Source: Clostridium saccharoperbutylacetonicum N1-4(HMT)
Lineage (GTDB): Bacteria; Bacillota; Clostridia; Clostridiales; Clostridiaceae
Direction of reading: 5' to 3'
NCBI RefSeq assembly: GCF_000340885.1
Contig: NC_020291.1
Coordinates: forward strand, 6,015,501 to 6,079,500
Length of the DNA: 64,000 nucleotides
A model generated the notes under the pieces. The model was not told where the DNA came from. It searched no databases and worked only from the letters and a program-made list of their open reading frames with translations. Position 1 is the first letter of the stretch. Each line of letters begins with the position of its first letter. The translations under genes were made by a program, and so were the position numbers. This document shows positions 17,031 to 26,445 of the stretch, piece by piece.

Positions 17031-17797
17031 CTTTTCCAAGGTGCTTCCCCACTTTCCCATAACTCTTCAAGTTGATGTTTATCTCTTTGAGTGTCCATGC
17101 ATTTCCAGAATCCTTCATGCTTATAAGCCATAAGTTCTCCCATTTTTGCAACAACTTCCAATGGAGTTTTTTCAAATACTGTACTATCGCCTTCAATGTA
17201 TTCAAAAATTTCAGGATTAAGCACCATAAATCCTCCATTAATCATATTTCCGTCATCATCGCTTTTTTCTCTAAAAGAATTAATTCCATTCTCTTCATCA
17301 ATATCAAGAACACCAAATCTTTGACCAACATTAATTGCTGTCATAGTTGCTATCTTTCCATGGGATTCATGGAACTTAACAAGTTCTGTAATATTAACAT
17401 CGCTAACCCCATCTCCATAGGTAAGCATAAATGGCTCATTACCAATGTATTTTTGTATTCTCTTTATTCGTCCACCAGTCATAGTATTCAGACCTGTATC
17501 AACTAAAGTTACCTTCCATGGTTCTGAAAAATTATTATGTACAATCATCTTATTATTTTCACTAAAGTCAAATGTTACATCACTTCTATGTAAATAATAA
17601 TCTGCGAAATATTCTTTAATCATATGAGCCTTGTATCCACAACAAATCACAAAATCAGTATATCCATAATATGAATATGTCTTCATAATATGCCACAAAA
17701 TTGGCATTCCTCCAATTTCAATCATTGGCTTTGGCCTTAAGTGACTTTCTTCACTAATTCTTGTTCCAAATCCGCCTGCAAGTAATACTACTTTCAT
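17024..17797 (-). CDS. rfbF: Glucose-1-phosphate cytidylyltransferase
   Basis: A 257-residue nucleotidyltransferase, the usual length for RfbF. It begins MKVVLLAGGFGTRISEESHL, the activation loop of sugar-nucleotide pyrophosphorylases, followed by RPKPMIEIGGMPILWHIM. The block MLTYGDGVSDVN carries the acidic metal site and NGGFMVLNPEIFEYI is characteristic. It makes CDP-glucose from CTP and glucose-1-phosphate. ATG 17797 is preferred over an in-frame start at 17818 because GGGGAG lies eight bases before it. It opens the CDP-sugar block RfbF-RfbG-RfbH. Confidence 0.93.
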   Translation of the reverse strand: MKVVLLAGGFGTRISEESHLRPKPMIEIGGMPILWHIMKTYSYYGYTDFVICCGYKAHMIKEYFADYYLHRSDVTFDFSENNKMIVHNNFSEPWKVTLVDTGLNTMTGGRIKRIQKYIGNEPFMLTYGDGVSDVNITELVKFHESHGKIATMTAINVGQRFGVLDIDEENGINSFREKSDDDGNMINGGFMVLNPEIFEYIEGDSTVFEKTPLEVVAKMGELMAYKHEGFWKCMDTQRDKHQLEELWESGEAPWKRW

Positions 17798-17833
17798 AGT
17801 TATAACTCCCCTCATCAAAATCTTTAATAATAT

Positions 17834-18820
17834 TTATAATTTTGTAGATTCCATTTTTTCTGCTTCATTCTTAATCTTTAATTCATTAACCTCAATTCTT
17901 ATATCAGATACCTCTTCAATTATATAAGGGGGTCTATTTCTAGCTGCATCAAATCCTCGCCATATATATTCTCCCAAGATACCAAGTGTCAACATGATTG
18001 TTCCAAATGCAATTAAAACTAATATAGCAAGTGTTGCAAAACCTGGCACAGATATTCCAAATATCAAACTTGAAATTAATAGATACATAGCATATATAAA
18101 TGTTCCTATAAAAATAATTGCACCTACACCAGAAATAAATTTAATTGGAAAATATGAGAATCCCATCATTGAGTCTATAACAAGCTTTATTTTCTTAGAT
18201 AATGTCCATCGTGATTTACCAATTTCTCTTGCTTTTCTTACATAATAAATCTTATCAGTTTTAAAACCTGCCCATAAAATTTGTAAAGTAATAGCTGAAT
18301 TCTTCTCATCTAATAATCTTAAAACTTCAATTACTTTTCTGTCTATTAAGAAGCAATCAAACCCTCCTTTAGGCATAGTTTTAATTACAAATTTTCTAAT
18401 TATCCAATAATACATATTAGAAAAAATTTTTTGAGAAAAACTTTCTTCTCTATCAGAGCGTACTGCTAAAACTACTCTATTGCCTTTTTTCCAGTTTTCA
18501 AACATATCAAGAATTAATTCTGATGGTTCCTGTAAATCTGCTGCTTTAACCACAGCACATTCTCCCGAACAATTCAAATATCCTGCTAACATAGCAGAAT
18601 GTGATCCAAAATTTCTTGATAACTTAATTAATTTAATATTCTTATCAATTTCAGATAATTTTCTCATCACTTCCCAAGAAGCATCACCAGACCCATCATC
18701 AACCATTACTATTTCATATTCATCAAGTTTACACAATACTTTTTCTTGTAAATCTTTATATAATGGATTTAGATTAAGTTCATTATAATATACTGGAATT
18801 ATTATAGATAATTTATCCAT
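17834..18820 (-). CDS. GtrB/DPM1-type family 2 glycosyltransferase with two C-terminal membrane helices
   Basis: A 328-residue protein. The GT-A domain starts LSIIIPVYYNELNLNPLYKD, with MVDDGSGDASW near 39 and the metal site KAADLQEP near 93. Two hydrophobic helices lie near 226-250 and 262-288, ending LGILGEYIWRGFDAARNRPP, the standard GtrB/ArnC ending. It probably loads undecaprenyl phosphate with a sugar from the operon. It resembles the 10516-11469 protein in layout but differs enough to suggest another donor. It overlaps the end of the FdtA-like gene by eight bases, so the dTDP-3-acetamido sugar is a candidate donor. Confidence 0.8.
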   Translation of the reverse strand: MDKLSIIIPVYYNELNLNPLYKDLQEKVLCKLDEYEIVMVDDGSGDASWEVMRKLSEIDKNIKLIKLSRNFGSHSAMLAGYLNCSGECAVVKAADLQEPSELILDMFENWKKGNRVVLAVRSDREESFSQKIFSNMYYWIIRKFVIKTMPKGGFDCFLIDRKVIEVLRLLDEKNSAITLQILWAGFKTDKIYYVRKAREIGKSRWTLSKKIKLVIDSMMGFSYFPIKFISGVGAIIFIGTFIYAMYLLISSLIFGISVPGFATLAILVLIAFGTIMLTLGILGEYIWRGFDAARNRPPYIIEEVSDIRIEVNELKIKNEAEKMESTKL

Positions 18821-19220
18821 TTTTATTTACTTCCTTTATGTATTCATCAAAATCTCTTATATATTCTGAACTATCATAAGCTTCGCTTGCCAAACACAAA
18901 AGAATACTATCTTCTGAGAAATCATACATATCTTTCCATAACATTTTAGGAAGATATATTCCCGTATGAGGCTTATCTAATACAAAAACTTCATCTTTTT
19001 TCCCATCCCTTACTCTAACTTTAGATGATCCACATACATTAATTAACACGAATTCACTTCTCCTATTTGCATGTTGACCACGAACAACTGTAGTATCAGA
19101 ACCATAAATATAAAATATTCTCTTAATGTCAAAAGGAATATCTTTCATTCCTTCTACTACTACAAGTTTTCCTCTATCATCACCATTTTGTTTAAACTCT
19201 ATCATCTTATTTCTATCCAT
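18813..19220 (-). CDS. fdtA: dTDP-4-keto-6-deoxyglucose 3,4-ketoisomerase (FdtA/QdtA-like cupin)
   Basis: A 135-residue single-domain cupin. Family blocks are FKQNGDDRGKLVVVEG, FDIKRIFYIYG, VRGQHANRRSEFVLINVCG and the C-terminal LLCLASEAYDSSEYIRDF. These enzymes shift the keto group from C4 to C3 of dTDP-4-keto-6-deoxyglucose, giving the galacto product (FdtA) or the gluco product (QdtA). From memory, two residues separate the types: Arg/His in FdtA, Tyr/Arg in QdtA. Here the first is Arg16 (FdtA-like) and the second appears to be Lys96 (MLWKDMYDF), matching neither, so the product stereochemistry is open. ATG 19220 is chosen because AAGGGG lies nine bases upstream. Followed in the pathway by the genes at 20215 and 19285. 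Confidence 0.85.
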   Translation of the reverse strand: MDRNKMIEFKQNGDDRGKLVVVEGMKDIPFDIKRIFYIYGSDTTVVRGQHANRRSEFVLINVCGSSKVRVRDGKKDEVFVLDKPHTGIYLPKMLWKDMYDFSEDSILLCLASEAYDSSEYIRDFDEYIKEVNKNG

Positions 19221-19284
19221 TGTCATAATCCCCTTCATAAAAATATTCTTAACTATTATTATAAAAAACTAAATACTTATTAAT

Positions 19285-20100
19285 TTACATATAAGGATTA
19301 TTTTTTGCCCATTGTTCATATCCTACGTTATTCCATGGCATTCCTCTATCAAAAGTATATCTCCATGGATATACTTTTTCTCCGGATATTTTATTCTTTA
19401 TATCTGATACTTTGCAAATAGGCTTAGCTGGACTTCCAGCCACTACAACTTCTTTAGGTACATCTTTATTAACAGTTGCTCCTGCAGCAACTAGTGCATC
19501 TTCATATATGTGTACCCCCGGCAATATAACACTCATAGTGGCAATAACAGCAAACGATTCAACTGTTACTCCAAGAAGTTGTTCAGATGGTGGAGTTGGA
19601 TCATTAGTTAATACTACATAAGGAAAAATCCAAACGTAATCTTTTATAATGCTTTTTTGGCCAATATGTACATTACTATGAATATTTATATAATTTCCAA
19701 TCTTACAATGTCCTTGAATATCAGACAATGTACCAATTCTTACATTATTTCCAATGTCAGACTTCTCTCTTATTGTAACTCTATGCCCTGTTTGAAAATT
19801 GTCTCCAATTATATTTTCTCCATAAATAATAGTTTCACTACGGATAAGTGAATTTTGTCCAATTATAAGTGGATGATTTTTATTTTTCATATCATCAAAA
19901 AAATCTACAAGATATTCTCCTAAAATACATCTTGCTCCGACAAAAGTTCCTCTTTTTATATGAACATTATCCTTTATAATACATCCATAATCAATGTATA
20001 CATCTTCTTCTATTATTACATTTTCACCTATTATGCTACCATCTTTTATAGTAACATTTTTTCCTATTACGCAATTTTTGGATATTATCGAATTATTCAT
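19285..20100 (-). CDS. Hexapeptide-repeat N-acetyltransferase (FdtC/QdtC-like)
   Basis: A 271-residue left-handed beta-helix protein. Many imperfect hexapeptide turns run from residue 5 (IISKNCVIGKNVTIKDGSII) to about 220, with GHRVTIREKSDIGNNVRIG and ILPGVHIYEDALVAAGATV near the active site. The tail (YPWRYTFDRGMPW) resembles QdtC/FdtC and related sugar acetyltransferases. Between the ketoisomerase and the aminotransferase genes, the likely job is N-acetylation of the C3 amino group of the dTDP-3-amino-3,6-dideoxyhexose. Start at ATG 20100 is supported by GGAGG seven bases upstream; an in-frame start at 20127 lacks one. Confidence 0.8.
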   Translation of the reverse strand: MNNSIISKNCVIGKNVTIKDGSIIGENVIIEEDVYIDYGCIIKDNVHIKRGTFVGARCILGEYLVDFFDDMKNKNHPLIIGQNSLIRSETIIYGENIIGDNFQTGHRVTIREKSDIGNNVRIGTLSDIQGHCKIGNYINIHSNVHIGQKSIIKDYVWIFPYVVLTNDPTPPSEQLLGVTVESFAVIATMSVILPGVHIYEDALVAAGATVNKDVPKEVVVAGSPAKPICKVSDIKNKISGEKVYPWRYTFDRGMPWNNVGYEQWAKNNPYM

Positions 20101-20214
20101 ATTTTTTCCTCCAAAACAATATTCCACATAGTATGATTTTTTATATTTAACTAAGTGTAATTAAACCATTTGATTTTATATAATAAAATTTTTTTAATAA
20201 TATATTATGAACTA

Positions 20215-21315
20215 TTATTTACCTTCCCAATCATTTATTGCATTTATTACATAATCTAGCTCTTCTTTAGTCATACCATTATATAATGGTAGCGATAATA
20301 CTTCATTAGAATATCTTTCAGTTATAGGTAAACTTCCTTTTGATAAATTTAAGTATTCATACGCCTCTGCTAAATGTGGTGGTATTGGATAATGAACAAT
20401 TGTACCAATTTCTCTTTCATTTAAATAGTCGATCAGTGATTGTCTATTCTTTACTCTTATAACAAATTGATGCCAAACTGTTGTGGCACCATCACAAACT
20501 TTTGGTAATTCTATATTTTCATTTTTAAGTTCACTTATATATCTTTTACAAATTTCATGACGTTCCTTAGTAACTTCATCTAAATGTGGTAATCTAACTC
20601 TTAAAAATCCCGCCTGCATTTCATCAAGTCTCGAATTAGTTCCTACAACCATATTATAATAACGCTTTTCACTACCGTAATTTCTAAACACTCTAACTTT
20701 TTGAGCTAAATCATTATCATTTGTAGTAATTGCACCAGCATCTCCAAATGCTCCTAAATTTTTAGATGGATAAAAGCTAAAACAACCTATATCTCCAAAC
20801 GTTCCACATTGTTTCCCATTTTCCATTGCTCCATGAGATTGAGCACAATCTTCAACTACACGCAAATTATGTTTCTTAGCAATTCCCATAATTTTGGACA
20901 TTTCAGAACATTGACCATATAAATGTACTACTAAAATAGCTTTTGTCTTATTAGTAATTTTTTCTTCTATTTTATCAACATCGATGTCATTATACATATT
21001 AGGCTCTACAAATACTGGAGTAGCACCATTAATTGTAATTCCCATAACACTTGCTATGTATGTATTGCCCTGAACAATAACTTCATCACCGTTGCCTATA
21101 CCAAGTACTCTAAAAGCAATCCACAGTGCATCAAGGCCATTTCCCAATCCTACACAATGTTTTGCGCCCGTATATCTAGCAAATTCCTGTTCAAAAAAAG
21201 AAACTTCTTTCCCAAGCACATACCAACCTGAACGTAATACTTCTAGTGCCTTGTCTTCAAATTCTTTTTGATATTGTTGAAAGCCCCTATCAAGTCTATT
21301 TGGCATTATTTTCAT
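20215..21315 (-). CDS. fdtB: PLP-dependent sugar 3-aminotransferase (FdtB/QdtB-like, DegT family)
   Basis: A 366-residue DegT/DnrJ/EryC1 aminotransferase. From the chosen ATG the PLP lysine is Lys185 in [15 protein letters not shown], and [11 protein letters not shown] holds the cofactor-binding aspartate; [16 protein letters not shown] is the N-terminal substrate block. It should aminate C3 of the 3-keto sugar made by the ketoisomerase using glutamate. ATG 21315 is preferred because AAGGAG lies eight bases upstream; a GTG at 21324 overlaps the ribosome site. Unlike the RfbH homologue in the same operon it keeps the lysine, so it is a true transaminase. It is the first gene of the acetamido-sugar block. 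Confidence 0.88.
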   Translation of the reverse strand: MKIMPNRLDRGFQQYQKEFEDKALEVLRSGWYVLGKEVSFFEQEFARYTGAKHCVGLGNGLDALWIAFRVLGIGNGDEVIVQGNTYIASVMGITINGATPVFVEPNMYNDIDVDKIEEKITNKTKAILVVHLYGQCSEMSKIMGIAKKHNLRVVEDCAQSHGAMENGKQCGTFGDIGCFSFYPSKNLGAFGDAGAITTNDNDLAQKVRVFRNYGSEKRYYNMVVGTNSRLDEMQAGFLRVRLPHLDEVTKERHEICKRYISELKNENIELPKVCDGATTVWHQFVIRVKNRQSLIDYLNEREIGTIVHYPIPPHLAEAYEYLNLSKGSLPITERYSNEVLSLPLYNGMTKEELDYVINAINDWEGK

Positions 21316-21331
21316 CGATCCCACTCCTTTG

Positions 21332-23182
21332 TTATTTTATATCTATATTATTAAGTATAAAGCTTGCTTGTCTGTTTGAATCATCATTAAAATAATACGT
21401 TGATTGTACTTTAACACCACATATTTTATTTTGGTCTACATTAAGTCTAAAATCATAAGTTTTCTTTTCTATGTTATTAATTGACTCTTTTAACTCACCA
21501 TCTACGAAAATATTGAGTGAATTTGCTGCTGTAATATCTTTGTCAAAAGTAACAGAAAATGAAATCTTCCCCTCCCCTCCTGTTTTAGTTATAAATGAAA
21601 AGGTTGGAGGGCAATAGCCATTATTATTAGCTTCAGCTTTAGGTATGTATGGTGTAGCATTTTGTTTTTCTTGTTCTTTAATTTGATTTCTAGTATTTAT
21701 TGCATATGGATTAAGTGCAAAAGTTACCTCCTGAGGATATGAAGCTAAGTTGTAACTTACAATTGAAGAACAAATACACATAAATATAAAAAATGATAAT
21801 GTTATTTTAATAAAATGTTTTTTTAATAATCCCCATATTTTGCTATAATCTATAACAAACGCTATAATAAAATACATAATAATATGTATATATATAAAAT
21901 ATCTTGATTCTATCTGTCCTAATATTATTAATACTGTACTTATACTAGGGCATAAAAAGTAAATATATTTTTTATCTATAGCTTTTAATCTGCTTAACAT
22001 ATTATTATTTATATTTCTTGCTGAATTCTCCTTTACATCATATACTGATAAAAACAAACTATTTAAATATAAAATTACATAACTAATGAAAAAGTTTAAA
22101 CTTAAATTTCTTGTCATATCTTTTACATAACCCTCTTCATCAAATACAAATAATATATTTATTAAATGAGTAAAATAAATACCAATCATTTCAAATGGGT
22201 ATTTTAATATTATTTTTATTATACCTAAATATGATATAGTCTCAGGTGTAATATTTTCCACTTGAATTATAGCTGCACCAGTTTTATTTATTGAGGTAAG
22301 ACCAGGTATTTCTGGATAATCATATAATGGTGCTATCATAGTTTTATATGAGTTACATTTTAACCCTAAATATAATTGTAATAAATTTAAGCTTTTAGCT
22401 CCTCCTAAAGAAAAAATTATAAGTGGAGAATATGTTTCTAAATATATATTATTAATTACCATTTGAGGCCAAGCTACAAAAATTATTCCTAAAATAATAA
22501 ATATAATATTACATACAAGTTTCCATTTTTCTTTAATATTAAATAGTATAAATACTAAGATAAAAATAATAATTGATATTAAATAAGACGGCCTTGTATT
22601 ATAACAACCATATAATAACATTCCTACTAAAGGATATTTTATTATATTCAAGGTATTATTTTTAAATTTTTCAATTGCAAAAAATATAGATGCTATTAAT
22701 AACATTATAGAAATATGATCTGATAATGGATAAATTAACATACCTTTGTAGAAATAAACTATAAATAAAGAAAATACCACACTGGATATTATTAATCTTT
22801 TTATCGATATAGCATTTTTCTTTACAAAAAAATTTATAAGAATTGTAAGTATTATAGAAAATGACATACTGCTTAGTATCCATAATCCAATATATTGACT
22901 TCGAAAAATAGCTCCTCCTATTTTTCGAACAACAAATAATATAAATGGGTAAAAATATCCTCTAATGGATTGTGGATAGAATTGAGTGAAACTAAATTTA
23001 CCGTCTGAATAAAAGCTTTCCGACAAACTCCAGTAGTAGCCAGAATCACCATAAAACTCCGTATTATTTTTTTCAATACAATAAATCATAAGTATTATAA
23101 AACTTATAGAACATGGAATAATTACATATTTATACTCTTTTAAAAAAGCAGTAAATTTTTCTCGAACTTTACTTATTTTCAT
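21332..23182 (-). CDS. Multi-spanning membrane protein, putative GT-C glycosyltransferase
   Basis: A 616-residue protein with about 11 transmembrane segments up to residue 480, then a soluble tail of about 130 residues outside the membrane (beta-rich, with [19 protein letters not shown]). After TM1 comes [20 protein letters not shown], an E...D acidic loop in the position of the catalytic loop of GT-C enzymes such as ArnT or protein mannosyltransferases. That layout, and its place among sugar genes, supports transfer of a sugar from a polyprenyl-phosphate donor outside the cell. No named family is claimed. AAGGAG precedes the ATG; a 93-base spacer separates it from the next upstream gene. Confidence 0.6.
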   Translation of the reverse strand: MKISKVREKFTAFLKEYKYVIIPCSISFIILMIYCIEKNNTEFYGDSGYYWSLSESFYSDGKFSFTQFYPQSIRGYFYPFILFVVRKIGGAIFRSQYIGLWILSSMSFSIILTILINFFVKKNAISIKRLIISSVVFSLFIVYFYKGMLIYPLSDHISIMLLIASIFFAIEKFKNNTLNIIKYPLVGMLLYGCYNTRPSYLISIIIFILVFILFNIKEKWKLVCNIIFIILGIIFVAWPQMVINNIYLETYSPLIIFSLGGAKSLNLLQLYLGLKCNSYKTMIAPLYDYPEIPGLTSINKTGAAIIQVENITPETISYLGIIKIILKYPFEMIGIYFTHLINILFVFDEEGYVKDMTRNLSLNFFISYVILYLNSLFLSVYDVKENSARNINNNMLSRLKAIDKKYIYFLCPSISTVLIILGQIESRYFIYIHIIMYFIIAFVIDYSKIWGLLKKHFIKITLSFFIFMCICSSIVSYNLASYPQEVTFALNPYAINTRNQIKEQEKQNATPYIPKAEANNNGYCPPTFSFITKTGGEGKISFSVTFDKDITAANSLNIFVDGELKESINNIEKKTYDFRLNVDQNKICGVKVQSTYYFNDDSNRQASFILNNIDIK

Positions 23183-23275
23183 TTACTTAATCTCCTTAAA
23201 TTTAATTATATTAGCACTGAAAGTCTCTAGTAAACCAGTACACTTTTACTACACTATAATTAATTTGAACTTGGA

Positions 23276-23776
23276 CTAATTTATAGTTACAAATTTTTCA
23301 GTTGGTACCAAAGCATTATTTTTATCACTTAAATATAATATGCAAATTTGATATTTACCGTTATTCTTTAAAGCTCTTTTATCTACTCTCCCAATAAATC
23401 CACTATGATTATAGTTATGAGTATCATCATAATTATTCTTAAAATAATCTGTAACATCACTTCTATCTTGTTCTATTGTACTGATTTTATATACTTCTAA
23501 AGTTTCTACATTTTTGAGTGCAACATAAGTTTCAACAGTCTGTAAATCTTGATTTAGTTTTATAGCCCATCCTCTTATTCTCACAATTTTATCTTCAGGA
23601 TTATTATTAACTTCATCAACAGTAACTTTTACTCCATCATCATTTGCATAATTATTTATATCTATTTTTTTTATTGAATAATAATCCATGTAAATAATAA
23701 ATGAAAATAATATTCCTATTACTATGAATATGCCAATTATTAATATAACACTTTTTTGATTTACTTTTTTATTCAT
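23276..23776 (-). CDS. Small membrane-anchored extracytoplasmic protein, unknown function
   Basis: A 166-residue protein with one N-terminal hydrophobic helix (SVILIIGIFIVIGILFSFII, residues 9-28) and a soluble domain of about 130 residues. The domain looks like a beta-sandwich: alternating hydrophobic strands, a RIRGWAIKLNQDL block near 67-79, RSDVTDYFKNNYD near 104 and HSGFIGRVD near 123. No signal peptidase site or lipobox was seen, so it should stay anchored. It is placed 11 bases after the DUF6056-type gene, a spacing that suggests a functional pair, perhaps as an accessory domain to the membrane transferase. I do not recognise a named family. Confidence 0.6.
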   Translation of the reverse strand: MNKKVNQKSVILIIGIFIVIGILFSFIIYMDYYSIKKIDINNYANDDGVKVTVDEVNNNPEDKIVRIRGWAIKLNQDLQTVETYVALKNVETLEVYKISTIEQDRSDVTDYFKNNYDDTHNYNHSGFIGRVDKRALKNNGKYQICILYLSDKNNALVPTEKFVTIN

Positions 23777-23787
23777 AAATTTTCTCC

Positions 23788-25128
23788 TTAGACAATAATT
23801 AATAATTGTAAATAATTAATAGCTGCTATAATTCCACCATACATCAATATATTTTTTTGTTTATCCTCTGATATATTTTCACTTATATCATTAAATATAA
23901 ACACTGCACATACCAGTATAGAGAAATATAAAAATATAAATGTACGTATTCCTGAGGCATAAACTGTAGGAGAAAAACTCATTATCATTCTAGATGCAAA
24001 TCCTAATAAAAATATCAATTCAATTAGTAACATTTTAAGAGTGTTTTCAAATATCAAATATATTGAAATCAATATACTTCCTACTATAATTACCCCTAAA
24101 ATAATACTTAAATAATTTTTTTTACATTCAAAATTTGATACATCTATTTGTAAAAAATTATTTTGACCGTTATTCATTAATGCAATTAAATTAGGAATAA
24201 CACTCGAAAAAATATTTTTCCCAAATCCAAATAAAACTGAAGCTAAAAAAGGAATTAGTGAAATACATCTATACAATATCTCCTTATATTTACAGTAAAC
24301 TCCAAAAATAATCAATATGGTAAAACATAAAAAGAATACATTATAATCTGATATTAAGTTTCCCAATGTTGCAGTAAAACATATTTTTATTTTATTGGTA
24401 ATAGATAACATATTAAAATCTGGAAACCAAGTAATAGTTTCTGCTCCACTTCTATTAATATTTCCAGGTGCTGTTGCATGATATATGAAAAATATTAATG
24501 AAGTTACATTTTGAAGTATTGAATATTTAAATATCTTTTTTTTGATAAAAAAGAAAATATTTAATACAGTATATGCACCTAAAATAATACAACACATTTG
24601 TAAATTTCCAAGTCCCATAACCAATGCAAACCAAAATGATATGTATTGCAATTTATTTATTTCTTTCCCATCATATATATACTTTAAATATATTAACGAA
24701 TATAATCCAAAAGAAAGTGGAAAATAATATATAGTAGATGTAATAATCCAGCCTGCTGTACCCATTTGCATAAATGGATATAACATTATAAAAAAAATCA
24801 CCATCCATTTTTGATATTTTGAACTTCTATCTTCAGTAATTTTAATTATGGAGTATGCTGATAATATTATTACCAATAAATTGCATATTTTAAATATAAA
24901 ATCAGGCCACTTTACTAAATAGAGCTGAACTACAGTTGCTAGAGAAGGTGATGACCATGTTTTATATAATGTAAACATGCTTCCCCATACATCAGCATAA
25001 TGCTCTCTACTGTATACATCATCTCCATAATTAGAAGTCATTTTTATATGTATAAATATAAAAGCTATCATTAATATGATGTATGGTATATTATCTGACC
25101 TAATCCACTTTCGTATTTTTTTGTTCAT
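23788..25128 (-). CDS. DUF6056-type multi-spanning membrane protein, possible GT-C-like glycosyltransferase
   Basis: A 446-residue protein with about 11 hydrophobic segments. TM1 is followed by NYGDDVYSREHYAD, the acidic GDD motif also seen in the 6362-7756 protein. Shared blocks are APGNINRSGAETITWFPDFN and FSPTVYASGIRTFIF. The similarity runs the length of both, so they are distant paralogues. With the adjoining 166-residue protein and the 616-residue GT-C-like protein it forms a membrane module in the middle of the polysaccharide operon. A role in extracytoplasmic sugar transfer is inferred from the acidic loop and location. Confidence 0.6.
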   Translation of the reverse strand: MNKKIRKWIRSDNIPYIILMIAFIFIHIKMTSNYGDDVYSREHYADVWGSMFTLYKTWSSPSLATVVQLYLVKWPDFIFKICNLLVIILSAYSIIKITEDRSSKYQKWMVIFFIMLYPFMQMGTAGWIITSTIYYFPLSFGLYSLIYLKYIYDGKEINKLQYISFWFALVMGLGNLQMCCIILGAYTVLNIFFFIKKKIFKYSILQNVTSLIFFIYHATAPGNINRSGAETITWFPDFNMLSITNKIKICFTATLGNLISDYNVFFLCFTILIIFGVYCKYKEILYRCISLIPFLASVLFGFGKNIFSSVIPNLIALMNNGQNNFLQIDVSNFECKKNYLSIILGVIIVGSILISIYLIFENTLKMLLIELIFLLGFASRMIMSFSPTVYASGIRTFIFLYFSILVCAVFIFNDISENISEDKQKNILMYGGIIAAINYLQLLIIV

Positions 25129-25193
25129 TTTTTTCTCCTAACTTTATTGTAATTTTATATGTTTTCATTTTATTGTAAATGCAACATTAATTA

Positions 25194-26432
25194 TCATATA
25201 TTTATGTGATTTATAAATCTAAACATTTCTTTATTATTAATATAGCTTTCATTTCTCGGATTATTTTTAATATTCACCTGAAATTCTTTATTCATCTCTA
25301 AAAGTTTATTGCTTATTGATATAGGACTCAATTGATGTAGTGAATTAATATTATCATTAAAATAGCTCATGTCTTTATTGCCATAATTATTAGTAATCAC
25401 TTTAATTCCAAAAGTAGACATTTCTAATGGCGGATAACTTGGATGTGGCGATATCATAAGTGATATTCCTGCGTATGACTCTGCCATTAAACTAGAATAT
25501 CCATCTAAAGTCAATTTTCCTAAAGACTCAACCTTTACTCCATTTCCTAAATCCACATCTGGATGTTTCTCTCCAACTGAATATATTGTCCATTCTCGAA
25601 CATCTGGTTGTTGCCAAACCCATACTTTCAATGATTCAATTATTAATTCAAATGCATTTCTTTGAACTGAAGGTCTTCCATATATAAGAATTTGCTTTTT
25701 CTTATTAAATTCATTAATTTGTAAAAGCCTATTTTTTAATTCCTCATTAAGTGTAGGTTCAAAGCAATATTCTTCATGAAATGTATACTCATTTAATTTA
25801 AAGTAATCCATTAACAGTCTAGTATTAAATACTGCTATTTGAGGCAACTCACTTCTATATGTACTGTCAGCAAGTGCATAATTACTTGACCATGCATAAA
25901 ATCCTGGCTCAAAGTCTTGTATAAAATAAATTGATTTTTTCACTTCTTGATTAAATTCATTACTCTGCCATCTAATTAAATTATGTGCTGCATATGCAGT
26001 CCACCATGCAGTGGACATAAATACATCATTCTTGCCAATTGGAACAGTCTTATTATATCTATCATTAAAAGGTACTACTTGATAATCAACTCCACTATCT
26101 TCACTGCAGCTCACTAATGTATATTTATTAAATCTCTTCATATCTTCGCTTGATGGTGATGCATCAGTAGTTATGATTCTTCTCTTACATCCTAATTCAT
26201 CCGCTAACTGTTCATAAAACTTAAGTGCTGTTGAAATACCGCCAAAAATATGTTCTTGATTAATTGATGGAACTAATAAATTTAATCTTTTCTCTTTGAC
26301 TTCACTTTTCCTAGCATTTATTGGTGTAATTTCACATATATTAGGGTTAAAAGAAACCTTTACATTAACATCCTTCCAGACCTTTTGGACTAATTTACTT
26401 TTTTTGGCTATTCTTTTTATTTTACTTAGCAT
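25194..26432 (-). CDS. WsaF-like rhamnosyltransferase (GT4-type)
   Basis: A 412-residue cytosolic protein. The N-terminal part has RLNLLVPSINQEHIFGGIST and SIYFIQDFEPGFYAWSSNYALA; the C-terminal nucleotide-sugar domain has ILIYGRPSVQRNAFELII near 258-275 and ISPHPSYPPLEMSTFGIKVI near 335-354, where the E-x-S-x-F pattern is the family's donor-site block. These features match WsaF, the beta-1,2-rhamnosyltransferase of the Geobacillus stearothermophilus S-layer glycan, and related rhamnan synthases. It follows the three-domain transferase by 13 bases. Rhamnose as donor fits the complete rml set upstream; linkage cannot be read. Confidence 0.75.
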   Translation of the reverse strand: MLSKIKRIAKKSKLVQKVWKDVNVKVSFNPNICEITPINARKSEVKEKRLNLLVPSINQEHIFGGISTALKFYEQLADELGCKRRIITTDASPSSEDMKRFNKYTLVSCSEDSGVDYQVVPFNDRYNKTVPIGKNDVFMSTAWWTAYAAHNLIRWQSNEFNQEVKKSIYFIQDFEPGFYAWSSNYALADSTYRSELPQIAVFNTRLLMDYFKLNEYTFHEEYCFEPTLNEELKNRLLQINEFNKKKQILIYGRPSVQRNAFELIIESLKVWVWQQPDVREWTIYSVGEKHPDVDLGNGVKVESLGKLTLDGYSSLMAESYAGISLMISPHPSYPPLEMSTFGIKVITNNYGNKDMSYFNDNINSLHQLSPISISNKLLEMNKEFQVNIKNNPRNESYINNKEMFRFINHINI

Positions 26433-26445
26433 TTTGTTTCCCTTC

